From Candidatus Leptovillus affinis (lineage in GTDB: Bacteria > Chloroflexota > Anaerolineae > Promineifilales > Promineifilaceae), in NCBI GenBank assembly GCA_016705235.1, contig JADIYP010000001.1, positions 744,001 to 808,000 on the forward strand: a stretch of 64,000 nucleotides of DNA, read 5' to 3'. A program made the position numbers and the translations under genes. Below, one piece after another: positions 42,633 through 52,619 of this stretch (the first letter of the stretch is position 1; every line of letters starts with the position of its first letter). The notes beneath the pieces were generated by a model that was not told where the DNA came from, did no database searches, and worked only from the letters and a program-made list of their open reading frames with translations.

Positions 42633-43226
42633 TTATTGCCGCGCGCGGGCAAACAAAGAACGCCGCTTGGCCGGCTGAGGATGTTGATCTTTGAACTCAT
42701 CCCGCAAGGAAAGCAGGGTGCGGTGGTAAAGTGATTTGATCGCCCCTTCGCTGCGCCCCATGACGCTGCCAATTTCGGCGTTCGATAGGCGTTCGACAAA
42801 TTTCAAAATAAGCATCTCTTGCCGTTCGGCGGGTAAACGGCGAATCGCTTGCAGCAGCGCTTCTTTGTCTTCGCTTAATTGGGCGGTAAATTCCGGGTCG
42901 GCTTCGCCAACGTGCCATTGGGCAATGTCGTCTAAAGCAATCAAAGGCCGACGGCTGCGATCTCTATGCCAATTGGCGACCAAATTGTGGGCGATGCGAT
43001 ACAGCCAGGCCGAAAATGGCAGGCCTTTGTCTTCGTAAGTGCCGATGTGGCGCATTGCCCGGACAAATATGCGCGCCGTTAAATCTTCGGCCTCGGCTAC
43101 GTTGCCGGTGCGGTAGTAGACATAATTGTAGATACGGCCGTGATACCGCTCATACAACACGCCAAAGGCCTCGTTGTCGTGCTTTGCCAGCTCGATCAAT
43201 TCCGATTCTTCAAGATTTGCAGTCAA
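42633..43226 (-). CDS. ECF-type RNA polymerase sigma factor
   Basis: 197 aa. Region 2 (about 10-85) includes YERYHGRIYNYVYYRTGN and AEDLTARIFVRAMRHI with LPFSAWLYRIAHNLV; region 4 (about 120-180) includes LPAERQEMLILKFVERLSNAEI and GRSEGAIKSLYHRTLLSLR. It directs RNA polymerase to particular promoters. The start is a TTG at 43226 with AGGAAG upstream. No anti-sigma gene is adjacent. It is divergent from the polysaccharide deacetylase gene. Confidence 0.9.
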   Translation of the reverse strand: MTANLEESELIELAKHDNEAFGVLYERYHGRIYNYVYYRTGNVAEAEDLTARIFVRAMRHIGTYEDKGLPFSAWLYRIAHNLVANWHRDRSRRPLIALDDIAQWHVGEADPEFTAQLSEDKEALLQAIRRLPAERQEMLILKFVERLSNAEIGSVMGRSEGAIKSLYHRTLLSLRDEFKDQHPQPAKRRSLFARARQ

Positions 43227-43415
43227 ATTGGGTCTTCCTAATTACAACGGTTGTCCACAGCAGTATATCAAAAGGGCATACACCTGCCTACCAGGGATAG
43301 AGAAAGTTGTTGCAGGGCATGTGCCATGCCGGTCTCCTTTCAATGCTTAATGTTTGCTTGACGGTGTAGGGGATCGTCTTGACGCTCATCTGCCACTCAG
43401 TTATGGTTAGCAGCT

Positions 43416-44525
43416 ATGATCATATCTGGTACTCCTAAAATCTTTGCCGCAGTCGGTAGAAGGTTACGTATTTTGCCTCTGGTTTTCTTGCTGCTGGCCG
43501 CTATGCTATTGTTGGTGGCTTGCCAACCCCCAACCGGCGCTGCTGTTGTTGTCGCAGCCACGGCCGTTTCCCCTACCTTACCTTCACCCACTGCGGCGGC
43601 AACCGAAACGGCCGTTCTCCCCGCCCCGCCGACCATGATCCTTTCCGCAGCCGCAACCCTGCCGCCTACGCCGACCATCGCTGCGCCGCCAGCAAGCGCA
43701 ACGGCCGTGTCCCCATCCCCTGCGCCCGATTCGCCCGAACCCACGCTCGCTTCCGCCCGCCTCATTCCCGGCCCGCCGGAAACGCTGCCCACGCCCCAGG
43801 CCGCCTACAGTTGGACGCTCCAGGTTCCCATCCTCATGTACCACTATGTCAGCACCCCGCCAGACGACGCCGACATTTACCGCCGCGATCTCTCCACGGA
43901 ACCAGAGATGTTCCGCCAGCAAATGGCCTATTTGGCTGAAAACGGCTTTACGCCCATCGACTTTTACGATCTCTCCCTGGCCATCGTCAATAAATCTACC
44001 CTGCCCGACAAACCCGTTATCCTCACCTTCGATGATGGCTACCTGGACAATTACCAAAACGCGTTCCCTGTTTTGCAGGAATATGGCTTTACAGGCACTT
44101 TTTTTATCATCACCGACTATGTCGACCAGGGGCAGGCTGGCTATCTCAGTTGGGATAATATCGCAGAAATGGCTGCCGCCGGAATGCGCATGGAGTCCCA
44201 TTCTAAAAATCACCCCGACCTCACCGGCCAAAACCGCGATTATCTCATCTGGCAGATATTGGGCTCCCAAGAAACCCTCGCCGCTCACCTCGGCTATACG
44301 CCGCGATATTTTTGTTACCCATCCGGCCGTTATGACGCAACAACGATGGCCATGTTAGAGGAACTGGGCTATTGGGGCGCGGTGACTACCCAGGGCGGCA
44401 AATGGCACGGGTTCGACGACCGGTTTGAGTGGTCGCGTTTGCGTATTCGCCATGATACCCCGCTGGCTGAGTTTAAGGACCTGGTTGATCCGGGTAACGC
44501 TCGCGGCGGCGTCGCTCAACCATAA
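43416..44525 (+). CDS. Polysaccharide deacetylase lipoprotein
   Basis: 369 aa. The N-terminal helix ends in a lipobox, LLLVAC, with C36 as the lipidated residue. A Pro/Ala/Thr linker of about 90 residues follows, partly built from TAV units encoded by ACGGCCGTT. The NodB-homology domain (about 130-350) shows the metal-binding TFDDGYLDN, the ESHSKNHPDL motif and CYPSGRYD. It should remove N- or O-acetyl groups from a cell-surface or environmental polysaccharide on the outside of the membrane. Confidence 0.9.
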   Translation: MIISGTPKIFAAVGRRLRILPLVFLLLAAMLLLVACQPPTGAAVVVAATAVSPTLPSPTAAATETAVLPAPPTMILSAAATLPPTPTIAAPPASATAVSPSPAPDSPEPTLASARLIPGPPETLPTPQAAYSWTLQVPILMYHYVSTPPDDADIYRRDLSTEPEMFRQQMAYLAENGFTPIDFYDLSLAIVNKSTLPDKPVILTFDDGYLDNYQNAFPVLQEYGFTGTFFIITDYVDQGQAGYLSWDNIAEMAAAGMRMESHSKNHPDLTGQNRDYLIWQILGSQETLAAHLGYTPRYFCYPSGRYDATTMAMLEELGYWGAVTTQGGKWHGFDDRFEWSRLRIRHDTPLAEFKDLVDPGNARGGVAQP

Positions 44526-44560
44526 CACGGTCTCTAACCGTCAGTTTAACAGGACAGGTT

Positions 44561-45895
44561 ATGACACAAGTTACCATTCACAAAGAAGCTTGCGCGCGTA
44601 TTCCCACTGACACAGGTCAGTTTCAACTTTGCCTGTACGCCAGCAATCAGGATCAAAAAGAACATTTGGCATTGATCATCGGCGACGTGGCCAACCGGGA
44701 AAATGTGCTGGTGCGGGTTCATTCCGAATGTTTTACCGGCGATGTGCTTGGTTCCTTGCGCTGCGATTGTGGCCCGCAGCTTCAACGCGCCATGCAGCTC
44801 ATCGCCGAAAACGGCGCCGGGGTGATCATTTATCTGCGTCAGGAAGGGCGCGGCATTGGCCTGCTGGAAAAGCTGCGCGCCTATAACTTGCAAGATGAAG
44901 GCTATGACACGGTTGACGCTAATTTAATGCTGGGTCATCAGGCAGACGGCCGTGATTACACCATCGCCGGCCTTATCCTCAGAGACCTTGATGTGCGCAG
45001 TGTGCGCTTGTTGACCAACAATCCAGACAAAATCGAGAGTTTGGTGCGTCAGGGTATTGCCGTCACCACGCGAGTTCCGCTAACAACCAAAATCACCTCG
45101 GAAAATCGAACCTATCTTCAGACTAAGGTTCAGCGGATGCGCCACCTGCTAAATTTGGAACACGGTAGCAAAAATGGCAGCAATGGAGCGGCGGCGCTGG
45201 TGCAAACCAATCTAAAACCTGAACCGCCGCGTAACGGCCGTCCCTTCATTACCCTCAGTTATGCCCAAAGCCTGGATGGTTCCATTACCCACCACCGAGG
45301 CCAATCCATGGCCCTCAGCGGACCGCAGTCGCTGGTGCTTTGCCACCAACTGCGCGCGCAGCACGATGCCATTTTGGTGGGCATCAACACCATCCTGGCC
45401 GACGACCCGCAGCTTACCGTGCGGCTGGCGGCAGGCAAGAATCCGCAGCCCATTGTATTAGACAGTTGTTTGCGTTTTCCTCTCGCGGCAAAAATTAGCC
45501 GTCATCCTGACCATGCTCCTTGGATTGCCGCCACCCCGCAGGCAGATCCGGCGCGGCGGCAGGAATTGGAAGCGGCTGGGCTGACGGTGCTGACGCTGCC
45601 TGTTGACGGCCGTAACCGCGTCAACCTGCCCGCGCTGCTGGCCCAATTAACCGATCTTGGCGTGCGCAGTGTGATGGTGGAAGGCGGCGCGCGGGTGATC
45701 ACCAGTTTTCTGGATTTGCATCTGGTCGATCGTGTTGTGGTGACTATTGCTCCGGTATTGGTTGGCGGATTGCACGCCGTGGAAAGCGTGGTGTGGCACA
45801 ACAGCCGCCTGTCGCCCCATTTGCGTCAGCCCCAATACCACACCTTCGGCCAGGATATTGTCCTGGTAGCCGACGTAGACTGGCAGGAAACATGA
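44561..45895 (+). CDS. GTP cyclohydrolase II fused to RibD-type reductase
   Basis: 444 aa. Residues 1-200 are GTP cyclohydrolase II: zinc ligands C57, C68 and C70 in ECFTGDVLGSLRCDC, then YLRQEGRGIGL and LLTNNPDKIESL. Residues about 225-444 match the RibD C-terminal reductase: FITLSYAQSLDGSI, HDAILVGINTILADDPQLTVR and VMVEGGARVITSFL. The two activities belong to riboflavin synthesis: ring opening of GTP, and reduction of the ribosylamino side chain. The deaminase that acts between them is absent here, as is the RibB part normally fused to RibA. The ATG follows AGGACAGG. The stop overlaps the next gene (ATGA). Confidence 0.9.
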   Translation: MTQVTIHKEACARIPTDTGQFQLCLYASNQDQKEHLALIIGDVANRENVLVRVHSECFTGDVLGSLRCDCGPQLQRAMQLIAENGAGVIIYLRQEGRGIGLLEKLRAYNLQDEGYDTVDANLMLGHQADGRDYTIAGLILRDLDVRSVRLLTNNPDKIESLVRQGIAVTTRVPLTTKITSENRTYLQTKVQRMRHLLNLEHGSKNGSNGAAALVQTNLKPEPPRNGRPFITLSYAQSLDGSITHHRGQSMALSGPQSLVLCHQLRAQHDAILVGINTILADDPQLTVRLAAGKNPQPIVLDSCLRFPLAAKISRHPDHAPWIAATPQADPARRQELEAAGLTVLTLPVDGRNRVNLPALLAQLTDLGVRSVMVEGGARVITSFLDLHLVDRVVVTIAPVLVGGLHAVESVVWHNSRLSPHLRQPQYHTFGQDIVLVADVDWQET

Positions 45896-46920
45896 ACCGC
45901 CGCGCCGTCATTTTTGCCGCGCCTTACACCATCGACGTTCACGAAGAGCAGGTTCCAGAGCCACGTGAAGGCCAACTCCTGGTTCAGACCCTGGTGTCGG
46001 CTATCAGCCCGGGCACGGAGATGCTGGTCTATCGCGGCCAGATGCCGGCAGATATTCCCCTGGACGCCACAATTAGCGCGCTGGATGGCGCGTTTGCCTA
46101 TCCGCTGAAGTATGGTTACGCGGCTGTGGGCCGGGTGATTGCTTGCGGGCGCGGCGTGGACGCCGGGTGGCAAAATCGCCTGGTATTTGCTTTTCATCCG
46201 CATGAAAGCCACTTTTTGGCTGCCCCGCAAGATGTGCTGCCTGTGCCGGATGGGGTGGCGCCGGAAACGGCCGTTTTCCTGCCCAATATGGAAACGGCCG
46301 TCTCGTTTGTCATGGACGGCCGTCCGGTCATCGGCGAACAGGTGGCCGTGTTTGGGCAGGGCATTGTCGGACTGCTCACCACGGCGCTGTTGGCCCAACT
46401 GCCGCTTGCCCGTCTGGTGACGCTGGATCGATACCCGCTGCGGCGGCAATGGTCGAGCCGGTTGGGCGCGCATCTCTCGTTGGATCCGGCCGAACCTTCC
46501 ATTCAGGCCCACTTACTTGCTGAATTGCAGCAAGATGGCGTTTTAACCGGCGCGGATCTGGCCTATGAGCTGTCCGGTCATCCGGCGGCGCTGGATCAGG
46601 CCATTGCCGCCGTGGGTTTTGGTGGGCGATTGGTGATTGGTTCGTGGTATGGCAGTAAGCCGGTGAACGTGCAGTTGGGCGGTCACTTTCATCGCAGCCA
46701 CATACAGATTATTAGCAGTCAGGTGAGCCACCTTGCGCCGCGTTGGCACGGCCGTTGGACAACTGCGCGGCGGCTGCAAGTTGCCTGGGAGCAGTTGGCC
46801 CATTGTCACCCAACCGATCTGATCACGCACCGTTTCCCCATTGCTGCCGCCGCCGAAGCGTATCGCCTGATTGATCAGCGGCCAGACCAAACCATCCAGG
46901 TGTTGTTTTCTTACACATAA
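45892..46920 (+). CDS. MDR-family (zinc-type alcohol dehydrogenase-like) oxidoreductase
   Basis: 342 aa. The N-terminal GroES-like half includes VSAISPGTEMLVYRGQMP and KYGYAAVGRVI; the C-terminal Rossmann half has VFGQGIVGLLTTALL and AIAAVGFGGRLVIGSWYG. The usual structural zinc cysteines are missing. The start overlaps the riboflavin fusion gene by four bases, so the two are coupled. Members of this branch occur beside pterin or riboflavin genes; the substrate is unknown. Confidence 0.82.
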   Translation: MNRRAVIFAAPYTIDVHEEQVPEPREGQLLVQTLVSAISPGTEMLVYRGQMPADIPLDATISALDGAFAYPLKYGYAAVGRVIACGRGVDAGWQNRLVFAFHPHESHFLAAPQDVLPVPDGVAPETAVFLPNMETAVSFVMDGRPVIGEQVAVFGQGIVGLLTTALLAQLPLARLVTLDRYPLRRQWSSRLGAHLSLDPAEPSIQAHLLAELQQDGVLTGADLAYELSGHPAALDQAIAAVGFGGRLVIGSWYGSKPVNVQLGGHFHRSHIQIISSQVSHLAPRWHGRWTTARRLQVAWEQLAHCHPTDLITHRFPIAAAAEAYRLIDQRPDQTIQVLFSYT

Positions 46921-47064
46921 AACGAGACCCGTTCCCATCGCCGCTAACTTTAAATGTAACCGGATTCATCTGTAGAAGTGGCCTGAAGGGCAGACGATTA
47001 CCGGTAATTTGCCGCCAATATCTCCGTTTTCCCTGACGCTGTGCCCCATTCTGCGGTATCATCC

Positions 47065-50000
47065 ATGATGATCAATCATGGCATGAACGCAACAATACGC
47101 ACCTACACCACTTACCTTCTAAAAATCGTTGCCCTGGGAATTTCCTATTATGCGGCAGCGCAAATTGGTCTGCGCTGGGCGACGGTAGGCGAACAGGTCA
47201 CACTGATCTGGTTTCCTACGGGCATTGCCCTGGCGGTTTTGTTTTTGTTTGGCAGCAACTTGTGGCCCGGTGTGGCGCTGGGGGCGCTGGCTGTCAATCT
47301 ATCTACCCATGCTCCGCTGTTATTTTTGTTTGCCGCCGTTGGCAATACACTGCAGGCTGTAACGGCCGTCTTCTTGCTGCGCAAACTCCACTTTAACCCC
47401 CAAATCGGCCGTCTGTCAGATGTTTTTGCGCTGCTCATTGCCGCTTTCCTGTCCACGGCCATCAGCGCCGCCATTGGCAGCCTGCTCATGGCGGCCAGCG
47501 GCGTTATCGTCTGGACTAATTGGTCTGTCGCTTTGGCGACATGGTGGCTGGGCGATGCGCTTGGTGTGTTGGTCATTGCTCCGGCGCTGTTAACCTGGGG
47601 GGCGGATCGATCTTTTCCTTGGCGCGGCTGGCGTTTGGTGGAATTTATTCTTTTGGTCAGTCTGTCGGTGTTGGTTTGTGTTCTTGTCTTTTTTCCCAGT
47701 TTTGGCAATTATGGCTGGTTCTCTTTTTTTCTGGTTAATGCGCTGTTCCCGCTTAGTTTGTGGGCCGGTATTCGGTTTCGCGTTCGGGGATCGGCGGCGA
47801 TTATTGTGCTCACTTCAGTGCTTGCTGTGGCCGGTTCCAGCAAAGGATTGGAAATTTTTGAAACGTTGTCTAATGAACAGGCGGCGATTCTTCTCTGGTC
47901 ATTCATCAATGGTTTGTCGTTGGTTTCTTTGATCTTGGCCGTGCGCGCGGGGGAATTGACGCAGGTGACGGCCGCGTTAATGGCCGAAGCGGTGGAGCGG
48001 GAAAAGGCGGAAACGGCCGTACGCGCCAGCGAAGCGCGTTACCGTACCATGATCGAGCAGTCGCCGTTGAGTACGGCCGTTTTTCGGTTGGATGGCTCTA
48101 TTATTCTCGTCAACCCGGCCTTTTCCTACATCTGGCCCATCGACCCCCAGGACACCGAATTTATCCTGACCAGATACAATGTCTTTAAAGACAAACAGTT
48201 GGCGGCCAGCGGGCTGCTAGACCTCGTCCTGGAAGGATTTTCCGGCCACTCCCTCTCCCTGCCGCCCTTCAGGTATCAGCCTATAGCCGGTAAAAATCGC
48301 TCCGCGCATTTCCCCCCCATTTGGTTAAAGGTTTTCCTCTATCCCATCAAAGACGATCAGGGTGAAATCTTATCCATTGTGGCGATCTTGGAAGATGTAA
48401 CCGAAAGTCAACAATCGGCGCTGGCCCTGCGCGACAGCGAAATCAAGCATCTATTTTTACTCAACAGTATCCGCGCGCCCATCCTGGCCCTCACGGAGGA
48501 ACTGGACATTCTTTTTTGCAACACCGCCTACAGCCAGTTGGTCGGACGGCCGATTGAATCGCTGGAAGGGGCGAAATTACCGGAATTATTCCCCAGTTTC
48601 ACGCGCTCTCGATCTTTCGCCACGTATTTGCAGGTTTTAGCCAGCGGGGAAGACGAAATGGTGGAAGGTATTGTTCAAAACACCCATTTGCGTTCGTGGG
48701 TGTACCGAACGCCCTGGGGCATTTTGGCCATTGGCGAGGATGTGACGACGCACCGGCAGACGGAAGGCGCCTTGCGGGAAAGTGAAGCGCGTTACCGCAC
48801 CCTATTCCAAAAGGCCCATGACGCTATTTTTTTGGTAACGGCCGTGGGCGATATCGTCGATGCCAACCAGCGAGCCTGCGACTTGTTTGGTTACGAACGC
48901 GACGTTTTGCTGCGCATGAATCACCGGGCTTTGTTGGCCGCCGAGGGCGGGTCACCGCCAGATAATGAGCCAGATGAGGAAGGCACGCTCTTTGAACAGC
49001 TATATCGGCACCGCAACGGCCGTCTCATCCCCGTCGAAATCACCAATTCCACCATCCAAACGGGCAGCTCCCCGCTCACCCTCAGCATTGTCCGCGATAT
49101 TACCGAACGTGCACAAGCTGAAGAAGCGTTACGCCAGACGCAAAAAACCGAAAGCCTGGGCATCCTGGCCGGCGGCATCGCCCACGATTTCAACAATCTC
49201 CTGGTAGCGATGCTCGGCCAATCTACCCTGGCCCTGGCCAAATTGTCGCCGGACCACAGCGCCCGCCCGCACATCGAAAAATCGGTCAAAGCCGCCGAAC
49301 ATGCGGCCCATCTTACCCGCCAACTGCTGGCTTATTCTGGTCGCGGCCAATTTGAAAAACATACCATTAACCTCAATGTGCTTCTCCAAGATAATTTGCA
49401 CCTCTTCCAAATTGCCATCCCCAAACACATTTTGCTGCAGCCAGACTACAGCGACCCCCTGCCAGCCATTGAAGGCGATCTGGGGCAAATCCAACAAGTT
49501 GTGATGAACCTGATTATCAATGCGGTGGAAGCAATCGGCGATCAGGTTGGCGTTGTACGCCTGCGCACCAGCAGTCAGACCCTCAATCCAGGAACTCAGA
49601 ACATGACGTTTTATGGCGATGCGCCGCTGCCATCGGGCTTTTATGTTTGCCTGGAAGTTGAAGATAACGGCCCTGGCATGACGGCCGAAACGCAGGCCAA
49701 GATATTCGATCCCTTTTTTACGACGAAATTCACCGGCCGGGGGTTAGGCTTGGCTGCCGTGTTGGGGATTGTGCGCGGACACAAAGGCGGTTTGCAAGTA
49801 AGCAGCGAAACCGGCAACGGCACGACGTTTCGTCTGTTTTTTCCGGCGGCGCAGGCAACGGCCGTTCCCATCCCCGCCCAAACCAAAGTTTCCACGGCCC
49901 CATTACAAGCTTTCGTCCTGGTTATCGACGATGAAACAATGGTGCGCGAAGCAGTCGCGGATATTTTGGGCTTACGAAACATTCAGGTGATTCAAGCTGG

Positions 50001-50268
50001 GGATGGGCAGGCGGGGCTTCAGGCTTTTCAGGCCAACCAGGATAAAATTCAACTTGTTTTGCTGGATTTATCCATGCCCGGCCTCAGTGGGGAAGAAACG
50101 TGCAGCGCCTTGCGACAGATCAGCCCACGCGTCAAAATTATTCTCTCTTCCGGTTACAGCCAGTCAGAAATTAGTGAGCGCCACGCCGATTTAGACGTGA
50201 CGGCCTTCTTACAAAAACCGTACAGCGCCGAAGACCTGCTAGAAATTACAGAAACATATTTGGGGTAA
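47065..50268 (+). CDS. Hybrid sensor histidine kinase with MASE1 and PAS domains
   Basis: About 1067 aa; ATGs at 47065, 47068 and 47083 are all possible and no clear ribosome site decides. An N-terminal MASE1-like membrane region of about eight helices (roughly 15-280, with LIWFPTGIALAVLFLFG) is followed by a coiled linker and three PAS-like segments (about 330-440, 460-570 and 580-700). The kinase core has GGIAHDFNNLL with the phospho-accepting His, the N box VMNLIINAVEAIGD and G boxes EDNGPGMT and GRGLGLAAV. A C-terminal receiver domain contains LVLLDLSMPG with the acceptor Asp. No separate response regulator lies nearby. Confidence 0.92.
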   Translation: MMINHGMNATIRTYTTYLLKIVALGISYYAAAQIGLRWATVGEQVTLIWFPTGIALAVLFLFGSNLWPGVALGALAVNLSTHAPLLFLFAAVGNTLQAVTAVFLLRKLHFNPQIGRLSDVFALLIAAFLSTAISAAIGSLLMAASGVIVWTNWSVALATWWLGDALGVLVIAPALLTWGADRSFPWRGWRLVEFILLVSLSVLVCVLVFFPSFGNYGWFSFFLVNALFPLSLWAGIRFRVRGSAAIIVLTSVLAVAGSSKGLEIFETLSNEQAAILLWSFINGLSLVSLILAVRAGELTQVTAALMAEAVEREKAETAVRASEARYRTMIEQSPLSTAVFRLDGSIILVNPAFSYIWPIDPQDTEFILTRYNVFKDKQLAASGLLDLVLEGFSGHSLSLPPFRYQPIAGKNRSAHFPPIWLKVFLYPIKDDQGEILSIVAILEDVTESQQSALALRDSEIKHLFLLNSIRAPILALTEELDILFCNTAYSQLVGRPIESLEGAKLPELFPSFTRSRSFATYLQVLASGEDEMVEGIVQNTHLRSWVYRTPWGILAIGEDVTTHRQTEGALRESEARYRTLFQKAHDAIFLVTAVGDIVDANQRACDLFGYERDVLLRMNHRALLAAEGGSPPDNEPDEEGTLFEQLYRHRNGRLIPVEITNSTIQTGSSPLTLSIVRDITERAQAEEALRQTQKTESLGILAGGIAHDFNNLLVAMLGQSTLALAKLSPDHSARPHIEKSVKAAEHAAHLTRQLLAYSGRGQFEKHTINLNVLLQDNLHLFQIAIPKHILLQPDYSDPLPAIEGDLGQIQQVVMNLIINAVEAIGDQVGVVRLRTSSQTLNPGTQNMTFYGDAPLPSGFYVCLEVEDNGPGMTAETQAKIFDPFFTTKFTGRGLGLAAVLGIVRGHKGGLQVSSETGNGTTFRLFFPAAQATAVPIPAQTKVSTAPLQAFVLVIDDETMVREAVADILGLRNIQVIQAGDGQAGLQAFQANQDKIQLVLLDLSMPGLSGEETCSALRQISPRVKIILSSGYSQSEISERHADLDVTAFLQKPYSAEDLLEITETYLG

Positions 50269-50276
50269 ACGGCCGT

Positions 50277-51629
50277 CTACAACTGCCCGTCCTCAAAATT
50301 GCCCGCGTTCACCCGCTGCCAGTAAGCCGGATCGGCTAAACGCGCCGGCAAAAAAGCCGAGGCGTAATCCGGCAACGGCGCGCCCATGATATGGGCGGCG
50401 GCCAGTTCCCCGGCCGCCGGAGCAGCCATCAGCCCATAGCCGGACAGCGCGCCAACCACAAACGCGCCCTCCACCGGCAGCGGACCGATGAGCGGCCAGT
50501 TTTCCGCTGTGCGCGTGTAGTAGCCGCCGTCAATCAGAGGTTTGCTCATCCGCTCAAAATAGGCCGCCAGGCTCGGCGCCAGCCGCGCCATCCCGCGCAG
50601 TAAAATATCGGCAAATTCCGGCTCGAAGCGCAGCGGCCAGCGAGGCGGGTTTTGCTGGATGGTGTGGTAAGGCCATAAAAACAGCAATGTCTGGCTGCCC
50701 GGCCCGCCTTCCGGCCGGAAATGCGCCCCGGCCGGAAATTCCTCCAGCAGCCAGCGGGTCGCCTCTTGTTCGGCCAGATATTCTTGCTCTTCGTCTGTCC
50801 AGGGCAGGCGCACCGGATCGTTCCAGATCATCAACGGCGCATCGCGGGGAATGATGCCGAGGGGGTCTTCGATGGCGATTTTGCCGTGCTGTTCGTTGGT
50901 GATGGGCAGATCGACGCCCATCATCGCGCCGACTTCCTCTAAAAATGGCCCGGCGGCGTTGACAAAGCGCCCGGTGTGAATGGCGGCGGTCCGGCCATCG
51001 CTGCTGACGGTAACGCCCTGTATCTGGCCGTTGGCAACGTGTACGTCGGTGAGACGGCCGTTTACCAACCTCGCTCCTCTTTCCCTGGCCTGCTGCCACA
51101 AATACATGCCCAACTGCTGCGCGCTCAACCATCCGGCGCGGCGTACATGCAGCGCCGCCACGGCCGTCTCGCTGACAAATGGAAAATGGGCGCGAATTAG
51201 CTCGCTGCCCAACAGCAGGTCAGCGCCGGTGGGCTGCTCCCGGTAGCCATGCGCCGGTGCAGGCTGATATGTGGGCGACTGGCCTTCGTGGATGCGTAAC
51301 GGGTTGGTGGCGGACTGCTGCCAGGAAACGGCCGTTGCCGGATTGGCCGTCAGGTAAACATAGCCGCGCCGGTTCAAATGAAAGTAATTGTCGCTCTCGT
51401 CGGCCAGCCGCTCCAGCCAGTCGATGCTGCGATTCATGAGGCCGGTCATGGCCTGGCTGGGCCACCAGTTGCGATAACATTCGGTGGATTTGTCGCTGGT
51501 CAGGGTGAGCGGCGGGCGTTCATCCACCAGAACCACATCTCGCAGGCCATGGTGGACGGCCAGATGGTAGGCTGTGGCCACGCCGGCAATGCCTGCGCCG
51601 CAAATGACAACTTCGGCCTTGGTTTCCAT
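50277..51629 (-). CDS. FAD-dependent amino acid/sarcosine oxidase-like protein
   Basis: 450 aa of the DAO fold. The N-terminal FAD motif is VVICGAGIAGVATAYHL; the C-terminal FAD contact is in GAFVVGALSGYGLMAAPAAGEL. RNWWP near residue 52 and a TENWPLIGPLP stretch near the end fit the glycine/sarcosine oxidase group, which oxidises secondary or primary amines. The substrate is not defined. It starts two bases after the RNase Z stop on the same strand. Confidence 0.85.
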   Translation of the reverse strand: METKAEVVICGAGIAGVATAYHLAVHHGLRDVVLVDERPPLTLTSDKSTECYRNWWPSQAMTGLMNRSIDWLERLADESDNYFHLNRRGYVYLTANPATAVSWQQSATNPLRIHEGQSPTYQPAPAHGYREQPTGADLLLGSELIRAHFPFVSETAVAALHVRRAGWLSAQQLGMYLWQQARERGARLVNGRLTDVHVANGQIQGVTVSSDGRTAAIHTGRFVNAAGPFLEEVGAMMGVDLPITNEQHGKIAIEDPLGIIPRDAPLMIWNDPVRLPWTDEEQEYLAEQEATRWLLEEFPAGAHFRPEGGPGSQTLLFLWPYHTIQQNPPRWPLRFEPEFADILLRGMARLAPSLAAYFERMSKPLIDGGYYTRTAENWPLIGPLPVEGAFVVGALSGYGLMAAPAAGELAAAHIMGAPLPDYASAFLPARLADPAYWQRVNAGNFEDGQL

Positions 51630-51631
51630 CT

Positions 51632-52594
51632 TTATGGTTCCTTTTCTGGGCTGCTGGTCTTGGGCAGGCGGCGCGCGCCATCACGGGTGATCTGGAAATG
51701 ATCGAAATCGCGGGCAACGGCCGTGTTGGGGAAAATAGCCTGGGCTTCGCGGCGCACATCGCGCTCGAAATAGCGGCGCGACAGGTGGGTGAGGATCAGG
51801 CTTTTTACCCCCGCGTCTCGCGCCAGCGTGGCCGCGCGCGCGGCGGTCATGTGCCCAAACTGCTGCGCCATCTCCGCTTCCTCTTCCACGTAGGTGGATT
51901 CGATAACCAGGGTGTCGGCATTGCGGCAGATTTCGAGCAGCGTGTCGGTGCGGCCCACGTCGCCGGTGTGGATGTATTTTACGCCGGGAATGGTTTCGCC
52001 GAGGACGTCATCGGGGTGGATGGTACGGCCGTCGCTCAGGGTGATGGTCTGGCCGCGCACCAGCAGGCCGCGCTCTGGTCCCACGGGCACGCCTAAAGCT
52101 GCCGCCTGGTCATCGAGAAACGGCCGTCGCTCCTTCTCCTCAAACACAAAACCAAAACAATCCGGCCCCCGGTGGCTTACCGGAAACGCCGATAAGACAA
52201 ATTTGTCGTCTTCCATAATCACGCCGGGTTCCAGCGTGATCAGATTAATGTCCAGGGGCGTATGTCCGCCGGGAAACACCACCTTAAACAGCAGGTCGGA
52301 GACGCGTTTCAGAGTGGCGCGCCCGCCGTAAATGTCGATGTTTTCCAGGTTTTCCCAGCGGGCCAGCGTCGAGATCAATCCGCCCAAACCGAGAATATGG
52401 TCGAGGTGACTGTGGGTGAGCAGCACCTTGTTCAGCCGCTTAAAGCCCAGGCCGCTGTGTAAAATTTGCCGCTGCGTGCCTTCGCCGCAGTCGAGCAAAA
52501 AGCGGTATTGGCGATGCATAATAATGTGCCCGGACAGGCCGCGCTGGACAGATGGGGCAGAAGATGAGGTGCCAAGGAAGATGAGTTCAAACAT
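51632..52594 (-). CDS. rnz: Ribonuclease Z
   Basis: 320 aa metallo-beta-lactamase protein. Zinc-site motifs are LLDCGEGTQRQ, THSHLDHILGL, VSHRGPDCFG, HTGDVGRTDTLLE and LTHLSRRY. It trims the 3' ends of tRNA precursors. The gene lies 25 bases after rtcA and directly before the flavoprotein gene. Length and motif order match bacterial RNase Z. Confidence 0.93.
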   Translation of the reverse strand: MFELIFLGTSSSAPSVQRGLSGHIIMHRQYRFLLDCGEGTQRQILHSGLGFKRLNKVLLTHSHLDHILGLGGLISTLARWENLENIDIYGGRATLKRVSDLLFKVVFPGGHTPLDINLITLEPGVIMEDDKFVLSAFPVSHRGPDCFGFVFEEKERRPFLDDQAAALGVPVGPERGLLVRGQTITLSDGRTIHPDDVLGETIPGVKYIHTGDVGRTDTLLEICRNADTLVIESTYVEEEAEMAQQFGHMTAARAATLARDAGVKSLILTHLSRRYFERDVRREAQAIFPNTAVARDFDHFQITRDGARRLPKTSSPEKEP

Positions 52595-52619
52595 GGTTGT
52601 CGTCTGTGATGGTCAGGGT

